Assembly: GCF_000397205.1 (NCBI RefSeq)
Contig: NC_021237.1
Span: 4,403,001 to 4,467,000 of the forward strand
Direction: 5' to 3'
Origin: Pseudomonas protegens CHA0
GTDB taxonomy: Bacteria > Pseudomonadota > Gammaproteobacteria > Pseudomonadales > Pseudomonadaceae
Length of the DNA: 64,000 nt
Below the pieces are notes generated by a model, which saw nothing but the letters and a program-made list of their open reading frames with translations, was not told the DNA's origin and ran no database searches. A program made the position numbers and the translations under genes. Position 1 is the stretch's first letter. Each line of letters opens with the position of its first letter. Shown in pieces: positions 44,207 to 55,180 of the stretch.

Positions 44207-46921
44207 ATGGCCACTATCCACGTAGACGGCAAAGCGCTCGAAGTCGATGGGGCGGACAACCTGTTACAGGCTTGTCTGTCACTAGGCCTCGACATCCCTT
44301 ATTTCTGCTGGCACCCCGCTCTCGGTAGCGTCGGTGCCTGTCGCCAGTGCGCGGTCAAGCAGTACACCGACGAGAACGACACCCGTGGTCGTATCGTCAT
44401 GTCCTGCATGACCCCGGCCACCGACAACACCTGGATCTCCATCGACGATGAAGAATCCAAGGCGTTCCGTGCCAGTGTCGTCGAGTGGCTGATGACCAAC
44501 CATCCCCACGACTGCCCGGTCTGTGAGGAAGGCGGTCACTGCCACCTGCAGGACATGACGGTGATGACCGGCCACAACGAGCGCCGTTATCGCTTCACCA
44601 AGCGTACCCACCAGAACCAGGACCTCGGCCCGTTCATTTCCCACGAGATGAACCGCTGCATCGCCTGCTATCGCTGCGTGCGCTTCTACAAGGACTACGC
44701 CGGCGGCACCGACCTGGGCGTCTACGGCGCCCACGACAACGTGTACTTCGGTCGCGTTGAAGACGGCACCCTGGAAAGCGAGTTCTCCGGCAACCTCACC
44801 GAGGTCTGCCCGACCGGTGTGTTCACCGACAAGACTCACTCCGAGCGCTACAACCGCAAGTGGGACATGCAGTTCTCGCCGAGCATCTGCCATGGCTGCT
44901 CCAGCGGTTGCAACATCTCCCCGGGCGAGCGCTACGGCGAGCTGCGCCGCATCGAGAACCGCTACAACGGTTCGGTGAACCAGTACTTCCTCTGCGACCG
45001 TGGCCGCTTCGGCTATGGCTACGTCAACCGCAAGGACCGTCCACGCCAGCCACGCCTGGCCGATGGCACCAAGCTGACCCTGGACCAGGCACTGGATCAG
45101 GCCGCAGACCTGCTGCGCGGCCGTAACATCGTCGGTATCGGTTCGCCCCGCGCCAGCCTGGAAAGCAACTACGCGTTGCAGGAACTGGTCGGTGCCGAGC
45201 ACTTCTACTCCGGTATCGAAGCCTCCGAGCTGGAGCGCATCCGCCTGGTTCTGCAGGTCCTGAACGACAGCCCGCTGCCGGTTCCGAACATGCGCGACAT
45301 CGAAGACCACGACGCCGTCTTCGTCCTCGGTGAAGACCTGACCCAGACCGCCGCACGCATGGCCCTGGCCCTGCGCCAGTCGGTCAAGGGCAAGGCCGAG
45401 GAAATGGCCGATGCCATGCGCGTCCAGCCTTGGCTCGACGCGGCAGTGAAGAACATCGGCCAGCACGCGCTGAACCCGCTGTTCATTGCCAGCCTCGCCG
45501 AAACCAAGCTCGACGACGTGGCCGAGGAGTGTGTACACGCCGCTCCAGACGACCTGGCGCGCATCGGTTTCGCCGTGGCCCACGCCATCGACGCCAGTGC
45601 CCCTGCCGTGGAAGGCCTGGACAGTGAAGCCCTGGAACTGGCCAAACGCATTGCCGATGCCCTGCTGGCAGCCAAGCGCCCGCTGATCATTTCCGGTACC
45701 TCCCTGGGCTCCAAGGCACTGATCGAAGCGGCGGCGAACATCGCCAAAGCCTTGAAGCTGCGCGAGAAAGCCGGCTCCATCAGTCTGATCGTGCCAGAGG
45801 CCAACAGCCTCGGTCTGGCCATGCTTGGTGGCGAATCCGTGGACGCGGCCCTGCAGGCGGTGATCGACGGTAAGGCCGACGCCATCGTGGTGCTGGAAAA
45901 CGACCTGTACACCCGCACCGATGCAGCCAAGGTGGATGCCGCACTGAACGCAGCCAAGGTGGTGATCGTTGCCGATCATCAACAGACCGCTACCCTTGAG
46001 CGCGCGCACCTGGTGCTGTCGGCGGCCAGCTTCGCCGAAGGCGACGGCACCCTGATCAGCCAGGAAGGTCGCGCCCAGCGCTTCTTCCAGGTCTTCGATC
46101 CGACCTACCTGGACGCCAGCATCATGGTCCACGAAGGCTGGCGCTGGCTGCACGCCCTGCGCAGCACCCTGCTGAACAAGCCGGTGGACTGGACCCAACT
46201 GGACCACGTGACCGCAGCCTGCGCCGCGAGCACGGCGCAACTGGCCAGCATCGTCGATGCCGCACCTTCCGCGGCGTTCCGCATCAAGGGCCTGAAACTG
46301 GCGCGCGAACCGCTGCGCTACAGTGGCCGTACCGCCATGCGCGCCAACCAGAGCGTGCACGAGCCACGTACCCCGCAAGATCCGGATACCGCCTTCGCCT
46401 ACTCCATGGAAGGTTACTCGGGCTCCGTCGAACCGCGCTCGCAAGTGCCGTTCGCCTGGTCTCCGGGCTGGAACTCGCCACAGGCCTGGAACAAGTTCCA
46501 GGACGAAGTCGGTGGCCACCTGCGCGCCGGTGACCCGGGCACTCGCCTGATCGAAACCCAGGGCGACCGCCTCAACTGGTTCGCCAGCGTGCCGCGAGCC
46601 TTCTCCCCGGCCCCGGGCACCTGGCAGGCCGTGCCGTTCTACCACCTGTTCGGCAGCGAGGAAAACTCTTCGAAAGCCGCTCCGGTGCAGGAGCGCATCC
46701 CGGCTCCGTACGTTGCTCTGGCCAAATCCGAAGCGGATCGCCTGGGTGTCAACGACGGTGCCCTGCTCGCGGTGAACGTGGCTGGCCAGACCCTGCGTCT
46801 GCCGCTGCGCATCAACGAAGAGCTGGGTGCTGGCCTGGTGGGCCTGCCTGCCGGCCTGGCGGGTATTCCTCCGGCAATCGCAGGCATTTCCGTTGATGGT
46901 CTGCAGGAGGCGGCACAATGA
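44207..46921 (+). CDS. nuoG: NADH-quinone oxidoreductase subunit G
   Basis: 904-residue iron-sulfur subunit. The N-terminal ferredoxin domain binds N1b ([17 protein letters not shown] and CMTP), followed by the His/Cys N4 and N5 motifs ([34 protein letters not shown]). The extra N7 cluster motif is present ([13 protein letters not shown]), as in E. coli. The rest is the molybdopterin-oxidoreductase-like domain without cofactor. It overlaps nuoH by 4 bp. Confidence 0.98.
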   Translation: MATIHVDGKALEVDGADNLLQACLSLGLDIPYFCWHPALGSVGACRQCAVKQYTDENDTRGRIVMSCMTPATDNTWISIDDEESKAFRASVVEWLMTNHPHDCPVCEEGGHCHLQDMTVMTGHNERRYRFTKRTHQNQDLGPFISHEMNRCIACYRCVRFYKDYAGGTDLGVYGAHDNVYFGRVEDGTLESEFSGNLTEVCPTGVFTDKTHSERYNRKWDMQFSPSICHGCSSGCNISPGERYGELRRIENRYNGSVNQYFLCDRGRFGYGYVNRKDRPRQPRLADGTKLTLDQALDQAADLLRGRNIVGIGSPRASLESNYALQELVGAEHFYSGIEASELERIRLVLQVLNDSPLPVPNMRDIEDHDAVFVLGEDLTQTAARMALALRQSVKGKAEEMADAMRVQPWLDAAVKNIGQHALNPLFIASLAETKLDDVAEECVHAAPDDLARIGFAVAHAIDASAPAVEGLDSEALELAKRIADALLAAKRPLIISGTSLGSKALIEAAANIAKALKLREKAGSISLIVPEANSLGLAMLGGESVDAALQAVIDGKADAIVVLENDLYTRTDAAKVDAALNAAKVVIVADHQQTATLERAHLVLSAASFAEGDGTLISQEGRAQRFFQVFDPTYLDASIMVHEGWRWLHALRSTLLNKPVDWTQLDHVTAACAASTAQLASIVDAAPSAAFRIKGLKLAREPLRYSGRTAMRANQSVHEPRTPQDPDTAFAYSMEGYSGSVEPRSQVPFAWSPGWNSPQAWNKFQDEVGGHLRAGDPGTRLIETQGDRLNWFASVPRAFSPAPGTWQAVPFYHLFGSEENSSKAAPVQERIPAPYVALAKSEADRLGVNDGALLAVNVAGQTLRLPLRINEELGAGLVGLPAGLAGIPPAIAGISVDGLQEAAQ

Positions 46922-47925
46922 GTTGGTTTACCCCTGAAGTGATCGACGTGATCCTGACGGTCGTCAAGGCCATCGTGATCCTGCTGGCCGTAGTGATCGC
47001 CGGTGCGCTGCTGAGCTTTGTCGAACGTCGCCTGCTGGGCTGGTGGCAGGACCGTTACGGTCCGAACCGTGTTGGCCCGTTCGGCATGTTCCAGATCGCA
47101 GCCGACATGCTGAAGATGTTCTTCAAGGAAGACTGGACTCCGCCGTTTGCCGACAAGGTGATCTTCACCCTGGCACCGGTGGTGGCCATGTCCGCCCTGC
47201 TGATCGCCTTCGCGATCATCCCGATCACCCCGACCTGGGGCGTGGCGGATCTGAACATCGGCCTGCTGTTCTTCTTCGCCATGGCCGGTCTGTCGGTCTA
47301 CGCCGTGCTGTTCGCCGGCTGGTCGAGCAACAACAAGTTCGCCCTGCTCGGCAGCTTGCGTGCCTCGGCGCAGACCGTGTCCTACGAAGTGTTCATGGGC
47401 CTGGCCCTGATGGGCATCGTGGTACAGGTCGGCTCGTTCAACATGCGCGACATCGTCGAGTACCAGGCGCAGAACCTGTGGTTCATCATTCCGCAGTTCT
47501 TCGGCTTCTGTACCTTCTTCATCGCTGGCGTGGCCGTGACTCACCGTCACCCCTTCGACCAGCCGGAAGCGGAGCAGGAACTGGCCGACGGCTACCACAT
47601 TGAATACGCCGGTATGAAATGGGGCATGTTCTTCGTCGGTGAATACATCGGCATCATCCTGATCTCGGCGCTGCTGGTCACCCTGTTCTTCGGTGGCTGG
47701 CACGGTCCGTTCGGCATCCTGCCGCAACTGTCCTTCGTCTGGTTCGCACTGAAGACCGCGTTCTTCATCATGCTGTTCATCCTGCTGCGCGCTTCCATCC
47801 CGCGTCCGCGTTATGACCAGGTGATGGACTTCAGCTGGAAATTCTGCCTGCCACTGACCCTGATCAATTTGCTGATAACCGCTGCGGTTGTGTTGTGGAA
47901 CACACCTGCGGTTGCGGTTCAGTGA
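46918..47925 (+). CDS. nuoH: NADH-quinone oxidoreductase subunit H
   Basis: 335-residue membrane subunit with about eight helices, forming the quinone chamber with NuoB and NuoD. Conserved stretches are [42 protein letters not shown] loop (here [20 protein letters not shown]) and [20 protein letters not shown]. Starts inside the end of nuoG. Confidence 0.98.
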   Translation: MSWFTPEVIDVILTVVKAIVILLAVVIAGALLSFVERRLLGWWQDRYGPNRVGPFGMFQIAADMLKMFFKEDWTPPFADKVIFTLAPVVAMSALLIAFAIIPITPTWGVADLNIGLLFFFAMAGLSVYAVLFAGWSSNNKFALLGSLRASAQTVSYEVFMGLALMGIVVQVGSFNMRDIVEYQAQNLWFIIPQFFGFCTFFIAGVAVTHRHPFDQPEAEQELADGYHIEYAGMKWGMFFVGEYIGIILISALLVTLFFGGWHGPFGILPQLSFVWFALKTAFFIMLFILLRASIPRPRYDQVMDFSWKFCLPLTLINLLITAAVVLWNTPAVAVQ

Positions 47926-47936
47926 GGATTTGACCC

Positions 47937-48485
47937 ATGTTCAAATATATTGGCGACATCGTTAAGGGTACTGGTACCCAGTTGCGCAGCCTGGTCATGG
48001 TCTTCGGCCATGGCTTTCGCAAGCGCGACACCTTGCAATACCCGGAAGAGCCGGTCTACCTGCCTCCACGCTACCGTGGCCGCATCGTCCTGACCCGCGA
48101 CCCCGACGGCGAAGAGCGTTGCGTAGCCTGCAACCTGTGCGCCGTGGCCTGCCCCGTGGGTTGCATCTCGCTGCAGAAAGCTGAAACCGAAGACGGTCGC
48201 TGGTACCCGGACTTCTTCCGCATCAACTTCTCGCGCTGCATTTTCTGTGGCCTCTGCGAGGAAGCCTGCCCGACCACCGCGATCCAGCTGACACCGGATT
48301 TCGAGATGGCCGAGTTCAAACGTCAGGACCTGGTTTACGAGAAAGAAGATCTGCTGATCTCCGGTCCCGGAAAGAACCCTGATTACAACTTCTATCGTGT
48401 TGCAGGTATGGCCATTGCCGGTAAGCCAAAAGGCTCCGCGCAGAATGAAGCCGAGCCGATCAACGTGAAGAGCTTGCTGCCTTAA
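47937..48485 (+). CDS. nuoI: NADH-quinone oxidoreductase subunit I
   Basis: 182-residue 8Fe ferredoxin-type subunit. Two CxxCxxCxxxCP motifs bind clusters N6a and N6b: Cys62, 65, 68, 72 and Cys101, 104, 107, 111. It links the NuoG arm to NuoB. 11 bp after nuoH. Confidence 0.98.
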   Translation: MFKYIGDIVKGTGTQLRSLVMVFGHGFRKRDTLQYPEEPVYLPPRYRGRIVLTRDPDGEERCVACNLCAVACPVGCISLQKAETEDGRWYPDFFRINFSRCIFCGLCEEACPTTAIQLTPDFEMAEFKRQDLVYEKEDLLISGPGKNPDYNFYRVAGMAIAGKPKGSAQNEAEPINVKSLLP

Positions 48486-48494
48486 GGAAGAAAG

Positions 48495-48995
48495 ATGGAA
48501 TTCGCTTTCTATTTCGCGTCAGGTGTTGCGGTTGTCTCCACACTCCGTGTGGTCACCAATACCAACCCTGTGCACGCCCTGCTCTACCTGATCATTTCGC
48601 TGATCGCCGTGGCCATGACCTTCTTCAGCCTTGGCGCGCCGTTCGCCGGTGCCCTGGAAGTGATCGCCTACGCCGGTGCCATCATGGTGCTGTTCGTGTT
48701 CGTGGTGATGATGCTGAACCTCGGCCCGGCCGCGGCTCAGCAAGAGCGCATCTGGCTCACGCCCGGCATCTGGATCGGCCCGGTCATCCTGGCCGCGCTG
48801 CTGCTGGCTGAACTGCTGTACGTACTGTTCAGCCATCAGAGCGGTGCCGGTATCGGTCAAACCACCGTCAGCGCCAAGGCCGTGGGCATCAGCCTGTTCG
48901 GCCCTTACCTGCTGGTGGTCGAACTCGCCTCGATGCTGCTGCTTGCCGCGGCCGTCACGGCGTTCCACTTGGGCCGCAACGAGGCGAAGGAGTAA
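48495..48995 (+). CDS. nuoJ: NADH-quinone oxidoreductase subunit J
   Basis: 166-residue membrane subunit with five helices. The conserved third helix [23 protein letters not shown] carries the pi-bulge/acidic region involved in proton coupling. 9 bp after nuoI. Confidence 0.97.
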
Positions 48996-48999
48996 TACG

Positions 49000-49323
49000 A
49001 TGCCTACTATCTCTCTCGGTACTATCCCGATGGAACATGGCCTGGCGGTTGCCGGCATCCTGTTCTGCCTCGGTCTGGTCGGCCTGATGGTCCGCCGTAA
49101 CATCCTCTTCGTGTTGATGAGCCTGGAAGTGATGATGAACGCCTCTGCACTGGCCTTCATCGTTGCGGGCGCCCGCTGGGCGCAGCCGGATGGACAAGTG
49201 ATGTTCATCCTGGTGATCAGCCTGGCAGCCGCCGAGGCCAGTATCGGCCTGGCGATCCTGCTGCAGCTGTACCGCCGCTTCCACACTCTCGATATCGATG
49301 CAGCCAGCGAGATGCGCGGATGA
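49000..49323 (+). CDS. nuoK: NADH-quinone oxidoreductase subunit K
   Basis: 107 residues from the ATG at 49000; an in-frame ATG at 49030 ([12 protein letters not shown]) would give 97, closer to E. coli (100). GAAGGAG before 49000 favours the longer form. Membrane glutamates needed for proton transfer lie in [14 protein letters not shown] and [13 protein letters not shown]. Overlaps nuoL by 4 bp. Confidence 0.95.
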
Positions 49324-51173
49324 ACCTTCTCTTTCTGACTTTCGTATTCCCCCTGATCGGTTTCCTGCTGCTGTCGTTCTCCCGTGGACGCCTCTCGGAA
49401 AACCTCTCGGCCCTGATCGGTGTCGGCTCCATTGGCCTGTCGGCCATCGTTGCTGCCTACGTGATCTGGCAATTCAACGTCGCACCGCCCGAGGGTGGCC
49501 ACTACACCCAGGTGCTGTGGCAATGGATGTCGGTGGACGGTTTCGCGCCGAACTTCGCCCTGTACCTGGATGGTCTGTCCGTGACCATGCTGGGCGTGGT
49601 GGTGGGCGTGGGCTTTTTGATCCACTTGTTCGCGTCCTGGTACATGCGTGGTGAAGCCGGCTACTCGCGCTTCTTCGCCTACACCAACCTGTTTATCGCC
49701 AGCATGCTGTTCCTGGTACTGGGCGATAACCTGCTGTTCCTGTACTTCGGCTGGGAAGGCGTGGGCCTGTGCTCCTACCTGTTGATCGGTTTCTACTACA
49801 GCAACCGCAACAACGGTAACGCCGCACTCAAGGCCTTCATCGTTACCCGTATCGGCGACGTGTTCATGGCCATCGGCCTGTTCATCCTGTTCCAACAGGT
49901 GGGCACGCTGAACGTCCAGGAACTGCTGGTGCTGGCTCCGCAGAAATTCCAGGCCGGTGACTTCTGGATTACCCTGGCAACCCTGATGCTGCTGGGTGGC
50001 GCCGTGGGTAAATCTGCCCAGTTGCCACTGCAGACCTGGCTGGCGGACGCGATGGCCGGCCCGACCCCGGTTTCGGCACTGATCCACGCCGCAACCATGG
50101 TCACCGCCGGTGTCTACCTGATCGCCCGTACCCACGGCCTGTTCACCCTGGCGCCGGAAATCCTGCACCTGGTGGGCCTGGTCGGCGGCGTGACCCTGGT
50201 ACTGGCCGGTTTCGCCGCGCTGGTGCAGACCGACATCAAGCGGATCCTCGCCTACTCCACCATGAGCCAGATCGGCTACATGTTCCTGGCCCTGGGCGTT
50301 GGCGCCTGGGACGGCGCGATCTTCCACCTGATGACCCACGCCTTCTTCAAGGCCCTGCTGTTCCTTGCTTCCGGTGCGGTGATCGTTGCCTGCCACCACG
50401 AGCAGAACATCTTCAAGATGGGCGGCCTGTGGAAGAAACTGCCTCTGGCCTACGCCAGCTTCATCGTCGGCGGCGCGGCCCTGGCGGCCCTGCCTCTGGT
50501 GACCGCAGGCTTCTACTCCAAGGACGAGATCCTCTGGGAAGCCTTCGCCAGCGGCAACCATGGCCTGCTGTACGCTGGCCTGGTGGGTGCGTTCATGACC
50601 TCGCTGTACACCTTCCGCCTGATCTTCATCACCTTCCACGGTGAAGCCAAGACCGAAGCCCACGCCGGCCACGGGATCTCCCACTGGCTGCCGCTGGTGG
50701 TGCTGATCGTGCTGTCCACTGCGATCGGCGCGATGATCACCCCGCCCCTGCATGGCGTGCTGCCGCAAAGCGTCGGCCATGCCGGTGGCGAAGCCAAGCA
50801 CAGCCTGGAAATCGCCTCGGGTGCCATCGCCCTGGCCGGTATCCTGCTGGCCGCCCTGTTGTTCCTTGGCAAGCGTCGCGTTGTGACCGCCATCGCCAAC
50901 AGCGGCATCGGGCGTCTGCTCTCGGCCTGGTGGTTCGCCGCCTGGGGCTTCGACTGGATCTACGACAAACTGTTCGTCAAGCCATACCTGGCCATCAGCC
51001 ACGTACTGCGCAAGGACCCGCTCGATCAGACCATCGGTTTGATCCCGCGTATGGCCAAAGGGGGTCACACCTCCCTGAGCCGTACCGAGACCGGTCAACT
51101 GCGTTGGTACGCCGCCTCGATGGCAGCCGGTGCCGTGCTGGTCATCGGCGCCATTGTGCTGGTAGCGGTCTGA
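49320..51173 (+). CDS. nuoL: NADH-quinone oxidoreductase subunit L
   Basis: 617-residue antiporter-like proton-pumping subunit, the distal end of the membrane arm. The Mrp-type core shows [42 protein letters not shown] and [22 protein letters not shown]. The long lateral helix and closing helix are at the C-terminus. Full length. Confidence 0.98.
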
Positions 51174-51212
51174 TATGAACCTTGCGAACTTGCGAAAGGA
51201 ATTGAGCCCGTC

Positions 51213-52745
51213 ATGATTCTGCCTTGGCTAATCCTGATCCCCTTCATCGGCGGCCTGCTGTGCTGGCTGGGTGAGCGCTTCGGCGCCACCCTCCCCCGCT
51301 GGATTGCGCTGTTGACCATGACCCTGGAACTCGCTCTCGGCCTCTGGCTGTGGGCCCACGGTAACTATTCATTTGCTCCGGCGCCTGGCGCCGATCCAAC
51401 TTGGGCCATCGAGTTCAAGCATGTCTGGATCGAGCGCTTCGGCATCAACGTGCACCTGGCGCTGGACGGCCTGTCGCTGTTGATGATCCTGCTGACCGGC
51501 CTGCTGGGTATCCTCTCGGTACTCTGCTCCTGGAAAGAGATTCAGCGTCACGTGGGCTTCTTCCACCTGAACCTGATGTGGATCCTGGGCGGTGTGGTCG
51601 GCGTGTTCCTGGCGCTGGACCTGTTCATGTTCTTCTTCTTCTGGGAAATGATGCTGGTGCCGATGTACTTCCTCATCGCGCTCTGGGGTCACAGCTCGGC
51701 AGACGGCAAGAAAACCCGGATCTACGCAGCGACCAAGTTCTTCATCTTCACTCAGGCTTCCGGCCTGATCATGCTGGTGGCGATCCTGGGCCTGGTGCTG
51801 GTGAACTTCAACAACACCGGGGTGATCACCTTCGATTACGCCCAGTTGCTGAAGACCAAGATGTCCACCGCCACCGAGTACATCCTGATGCTCGGCTTCT
51901 TCATCGCCTTCGCGGTGAAGCTGCCCGTGGTGCCATTCCACTCCTGGCTGCCTGACGCTCACGCCCAGGCACCGACTGCCGGTTCCGTGGACCTGGCGGG
52001 CATCCTGTTGAAGACGGCGGCCTACGGCCTGCTGCGTTTCGCCCTGCCACTGTTCCCCAACGCATCGGCAGAGTTCGCACCGATCGCCATGACCCTGGGT
52101 CTGGTCGGGATCTTCTACGGCGCCTTCCTGGCCTTCGCCCAGACCGACATCAAGCGCCTGATCGCCTTCTCCAGCGTTTCCCACATGGGCTTCGTGCTGA
52201 TCGGTATCTACTCCGGCAGCCAGCAGGCTCTGCAGGGCGCGGTGATCCAGATGCTGGCCCACGGTGTTTCGGCAGCCGCGCTGTTTATCCTCAGCGGCCA
52301 GTTGTACGAACGCACCCATACCCGCGACATGCGTGAAATGGGCGGCCTGTGGTCGCGTATCGCCTACCTGCCGGCCATCAGTCTGTTCTTCGCAGCCGCC
52401 TCCCTGGGCCTGCCGGGCACCGGCAACTTCGTCGGCGAGTTCCTGATCCTGATCGGCACCTTCGTCAGCGCTCCATGGATCACCGCGATCGCGACTTCGG
52501 GCCTGGTGTTCGGCTCGGTCTACTCGCTGATCATGATCCACCGTGCCTACTTCGGCCCGTCCAAGTCGGACGCGGTGCTGCACGGCATGGATGCTCGCGA
52601 ACTGATCATGGTGCTGGGGCTGGCGGTACTGCTGATCTACATCGGCGTGTACCCGCAACCGTTCCTCGATACCTCTGCCGCCACCATGCATGGCGTGCAG
52701 CAATGGCTCAGCACCGCCTTCACTCAACTCGCTTCGGCCCGGTAA
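51213..52745 (+). CDS. nuoM: NADH-quinone oxidoreductase subunit M
   Basis: 510-residue antiporter-like subunit. Conserved parts: [18 protein letters not shown] with the coupling Glu, [25 protein letters not shown] with the key Lys region, and [18 protein letters not shown]. 39 bp after nuoL, with GAAAGGA upstream. Confidence 0.98.
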   Translation: MILPWLILIPFIGGLLCWLGERFGATLPRWIALLTMTLELALGLWLWAHGNYSFAPAPGADPTWAIEFKHVWIERFGINVHLALDGLSLLMILLTGLLGILSVLCSWKEIQRHVGFFHLNLMWILGGVVGVFLALDLFMFFFFWEMMLVPMYFLIALWGHSSADGKKTRIYAATKFFIFTQASGLIMLVAILGLVLVNFNNTGVITFDYAQLLKTKMSTATEYILMLGFFIAFAVKLPVVPFHSWLPDAHAQAPTAGSVDLAGILLKTAAYGLLRFALPLFPNASAEFAPIAMTLGLVGIFYGAFLAFAQTDIKRLIAFSSVSHMGFVLIGIYSGSQQALQGAVIQMLAHGVSAAALFILSGQLYERTHTRDMREMGGLWSRIAYLPAISLFFAAASLGLPGTGNFVGEFLILIGTFVSAPWITAIATSGLVFGSVYSLIMIHRAYFGPSKSDAVLHGMDARELIMVLGLAVLLIYIGVYPQPFLDTSAATMHGVQQWLSTAFTQLASAR

Positions 52746-52752
52746 GAGCGCT

Positions 52753-54216
52753 ATGGACTTTACGATTCAACACTTTATAGCCCTGGCGCCGCTGCTGATC
52801 ACCAGCGCCACCCTTGTGGTGGTGATGCTGGCGATCGCCTGGCGGCGCAACCACGCCCAGACCTTCCTGCTATCGGTGGCCGGTCTGAACCTGGCATTGC
52901 TGTCGATCTTCCCGGTGCTGAAAGTGGCACCGCTGGCGGTCACCCCGCTGTTGCAGATCGACCAGTTCGCCTGCCTGTACATGGCCCTGATCCTGGTGGC
53001 CACCCTGGCCTGCGTCACCCTGGCCCACGCCTACCTGGGCGATGGCAGTAGCGGTTACCCGGGCAACCGTGAAGAGCTGTACCTGCTGATCCTGCTGGCC
53101 GCCGCTGGTGGCCTGGTACTGGTCAGCGCGCAGAACCTGGCCGGCCTGTTCATTGGCCTGGAGCTGCTCTCGGTACCGGTCTACGGCCTGGTGGCCTATG
53201 CCTTCTTCAACAAGCGCTCCCTGGAAGCCGGCATCAAGTACATGGTGCTTTCGGCCGCCGGTTCGGGCTTCCTGTTGTTCGGCATGGCCTTGCTCTACGC
53301 AGAAGCCGGCAGCCTGAGCTTCAGCGGTATCGGCCAGGCCCTGGCCGCCACCGGCCTGCCAAGCCCGCTGGCGCAACTGGGCCTGGGCATGATGCTGATC
53401 GGCCTGGCCTTCAAGCTGTCGCTGGTGCCTTTCCACCTGTGGACTCCTGACGTCTACGAAGGCGCCCCGGCCCCGGTCGCCGCCTTCCTGGCCACCGCCA
53501 GCAAGGTGGCGGTGTTCGCGGTACTGGTGCGTCTGTTCCAGCTGTCGCCAGTGGCCAGCAGCGGTGTTCTGAGCAACGTGCTGACCGTGATCGCCATTGC
53601 CTCGATCCTGGTGGGCAACCTGTTGGCGCTGACCCAGAGCAACCTCAAGCGTCTGCTGGGTTACTCCTCCATCGCCCACTTCGGTTACCTGCTGATCGCC
53701 CTGGTGGCGAGCAAGGGCCTGGCCATGGAAGCCATCGGCGTGTACCTGGTCACCTACGTGATCACCAGCCTGGGCGCCTTCGGCGTGATCACCCTGATGT
53801 CCTCGCCGTACAAGGGCCGTGACGCCGACGCCCTGTACGAGTACCGCGGCCTGTTCTGGCGCCGTCCGTACCTGACGGCCGTCCTCACCGTGATGATGCT
53901 GTCCCTGGCCGGTATCCCGCTGACCGCAGGCTTCATCGGCAAGTTCTACATCATCGCTACCGGTGTCGAAGCGCACCAATGGTGGCTGGTCGGTTCCCTG
54001 GTAATGGGCAGCGCCATCGGCGTCTTCTACTACCTGCGAGTGATGGTCACCCTGTACCTGATCGAGCCGAACCTGCGTCGCGTCGATGCCCAACTGCACT
54101 GGGAACAGAAAGCCGGTGGCGTCATGCTGCTGGCCATCGCGGTCCTGGCGTTCTTCCTCGGCGTATACCCACAGCCGCTGCTGACCCTGGTCCAGCACTC
54201 CGGCCTGGCGGGTTGA
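52753..54216 (+). CDS. nuoN: NADH-quinone oxidoreductase subunit N
   Basis: 487-residue antiporter-like subunit closest to the NuoJ-K core. The start [21 protein letters not shown] at 52753 lies 7 bp after nuoM; the overlapping frame from 52690 is less likely. Conserved stretches: [37 protein letters not shown] and [19 protein letters not shown]. Last gene of the operon; a UUCG-capped terminator follows. Confidence 0.98.
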   Translation: MDFTIQHFIALAPLLITSATLVVVMLAIAWRRNHAQTFLLSVAGLNLALLSIFPVLKVAPLAVTPLLQIDQFACLYMALILVATLACVTLAHAYLGDGSSGYPGNREELYLLILLAAAGGLVLVSAQNLAGLFIGLELLSVPVYGLVAYAFFNKRSLEAGIKYMVLSAAGSGFLLFGMALLYAEAGSLSFSGIGQALAATGLPSPLAQLGLGMMLIGLAFKLSLVPFHLWTPDVYEGAPAPVAAFLATASKVAVFAVLVRLFQLSPVASSGVLSNVLTVIAIASILVGNLLALTQSNLKRLLGYSSIAHFGYLLIALVASKGLAMEAIGVYLVTYVITSLGAFGVITLMSSPYKGRDADALYEYRGLFWRRPYLTAVLTVMMLSLAGIPLTAGFIGKFYIIATGVEAHQWWLVGSLVMGSAIGVFYYLRVMVTLYLIEPNLRRVDAQLHWEQKAGGVMLLAIAVLAFFLGVYPQPLLTLVQHSGLAG

Positions 54217-54243
54217 TCGCTTAGGTTTCAACGCAACAAACAG

Positions 54244-54267
54244 AACGGCACCTTCGGGTGCCGTTTT
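54244..54267 (+). terminator. Rho-independent terminator of the nuo operon
   Basis: AACGGCACC pairs with GGTGCCGTT around a TTCG tetraloop, followed by TT. It starts 28 bp after the nuoN stop. Confidence 0.9.
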
Positions 54268-54433
54268 GCATTTCAGGGCCCTGCCCTCCCCTCTTCCCAG
54301 CGAAACTCGGAATCGCCCTTCCTGTCACGTCGGCCCGGTCCGACATTCAGCCCACTGCCGCAGACATAGACTGTTGCCAGATCAAACGCGGCGCTCAGCG
54401 GGCCTTGACCAAAGCTGCAGCGTCATCCAGCCT

Positions 54434-54450
54434 ATACGCAGGAAGCGTAT
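54434..54450. promoter_or_regulatory. Palindrome overlapping the toxin gene ribosome site, likely autoregulatory operator
   Basis: ATACGC-N5-GCGTAT has perfect 6-bp arms. Its spacer holds the AGGAA that would be the ribosome site for the ATG at 54454. This is a typical place for an antitoxin operator, or an RNA hairpin could hide the ribosome site. Confidence 0.6.
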
Positions 54451-54453
54451 GAA

Positions 54454-54804
54454 ATGAATGCTCTGTTTATTGAACTACCGGCATTTGCGCGATACCGAAA
54501 AGGCTTCCTTGACGACGAGTTGTTCTGCGAACTGCAGATCGAGTTGCTGCGCCACCCGCACGCGGGTGTTCTGATTCAGGGCACTGGCGGCTTGCGCAAG
54601 ATGCGTTTCATCGATGAGCGACGCAACAAGGGCAGGCGTGGCGGGCTGAGGGTGATTTATTACTGGTGGTCCGAAGGAGCACAGTTCTGGCTCTTCACCC
54701 TGTTCGACAAGGAGCAGATGGACGACCTGCTACCGCAGCAGCGACAACAGCTCAAACAACTGCTGGAACGTGAAATCGAGGCCAGAAGACATGACCAAAC
54801 GTGA
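54454..54804 (+). CDS. RelE/HigB-like toxin of a type II toxin-antitoxin pair
   Basis: 116 residues, resembling the HigB2-type RelE fold: short N-terminal helices (FARYRKGFLDDELFCELQIELLRHP), then the beta core GTGGLRKMRFIDERRNKGRRGGLRVIYYWW and FWLFTLFDKEQMDDLLPQQ. The basic stretch (Arg48-Lys-Met-Arg, Lys59-Gly-Arg-Arg) is where ribosome-dependent mRNA interferases keep catalytic basic residues. The toxin gene comes first and overlaps the antitoxin by 14 bp, the HigBA order. The RNase activity is inferred from family resemblance. Confidence 0.85.
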   Translation: MNALFIELPAFARYRKGFLDDELFCELQIELLRHPHAGVLIQGTGGLRKMRFIDERRNKGRRGGLRVIYYWWSEGAQFWLFTLFDKEQMDDLLPQQRQQLKQLLEREIEARRHDQT

Positions 54805-55108
54805 CATCTTTTCCGAACTGGTAGAAGGCATCGACGCCCTCACCCAGGAACGCCAGGGCAAGATCACCCTGCGCAGCCATAAAGTGAAGCTCGAAAAGCT
54901 GCCGCCCATCACCGCCGCCGAGGTGATGAACATCCGCCAGCAACTCAACCTCTCGCGCTCGGTATTCGCCATGTACCTGCGCACCAACACCCGCACCCTG
55001 GAGAACTGGGAACAGGGCCGCGCCATACCCAACGCCCAGGCCACGACCTTGATACGCCTGGTGGAACGCTACCCCGATACAGTGGAGCGCCTCGCCTCGC
55101 TGGCCTGA
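54791..55108 (+). CDS. XRE-type antitoxin (HigA/NadS-like)
   Basis: 105 residues from the ATG at 54791 (MTKRDIFSELVEGIDALTQE). A leading helical segment (1-40) probably wraps the toxin. Residues about 44-95 are a helix-turn-helix (EVMNIRQQLNLSRSVFAMYL, then TRTLENWEQGRAIPNAQA) of the kind that also represses its own operon. It overlaps the toxin gene by 14 bp, so the two are made together. A bidirectional terminator follows. Confidence 0.87.
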   Translation: MTKRDIFSELVEGIDALTQERQGKITLRSHKVKLEKLPPITAAEVMNIRQQLNLSRSVFAMYLRTNTRTLENWEQGRAIPNAQATTLIRLVERYPDTVERLASLA

Positions 55109-55138
55109 GCAAGCAGATACTGTTTTACGGGCAACAAA

Positions 55139-55159
55139 AAACCCGCGCCAGGCGGGTTT
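55139..55159. terminator. Bidirectional terminator between the antitoxin gene and cysS
   Basis: AAACCCGC pairs with GCGGGTTT around a 5-nt loop. On minus it is followed by a six-T tract (cysS side); on plus by TTTCTT. Confidence 0.88.
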
Positions 55160-55180
55160 CTTGCTGCTGCGAACGTAGGC

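Noticed and set aside
44282..46918. 878-codon open frame on minus, opposite nuoG
   Set aside because: Mirror frame of nuoG; low-complexity composition rich in Val, Gly and His; no start context.
48519..51098. 859-codon open frame on minus, opposite nuoJ-K-L
   Set aside because: Spans several real membrane-protein genes in reverse; Gln/His-rich translation typical of antisense artefacts.
54258..54457. Two short overlapping frames before the toxin gene
   Set aside because: They begin inside the nuo terminator tail and have no ribosome sites; not a third toxin-antitoxin component.
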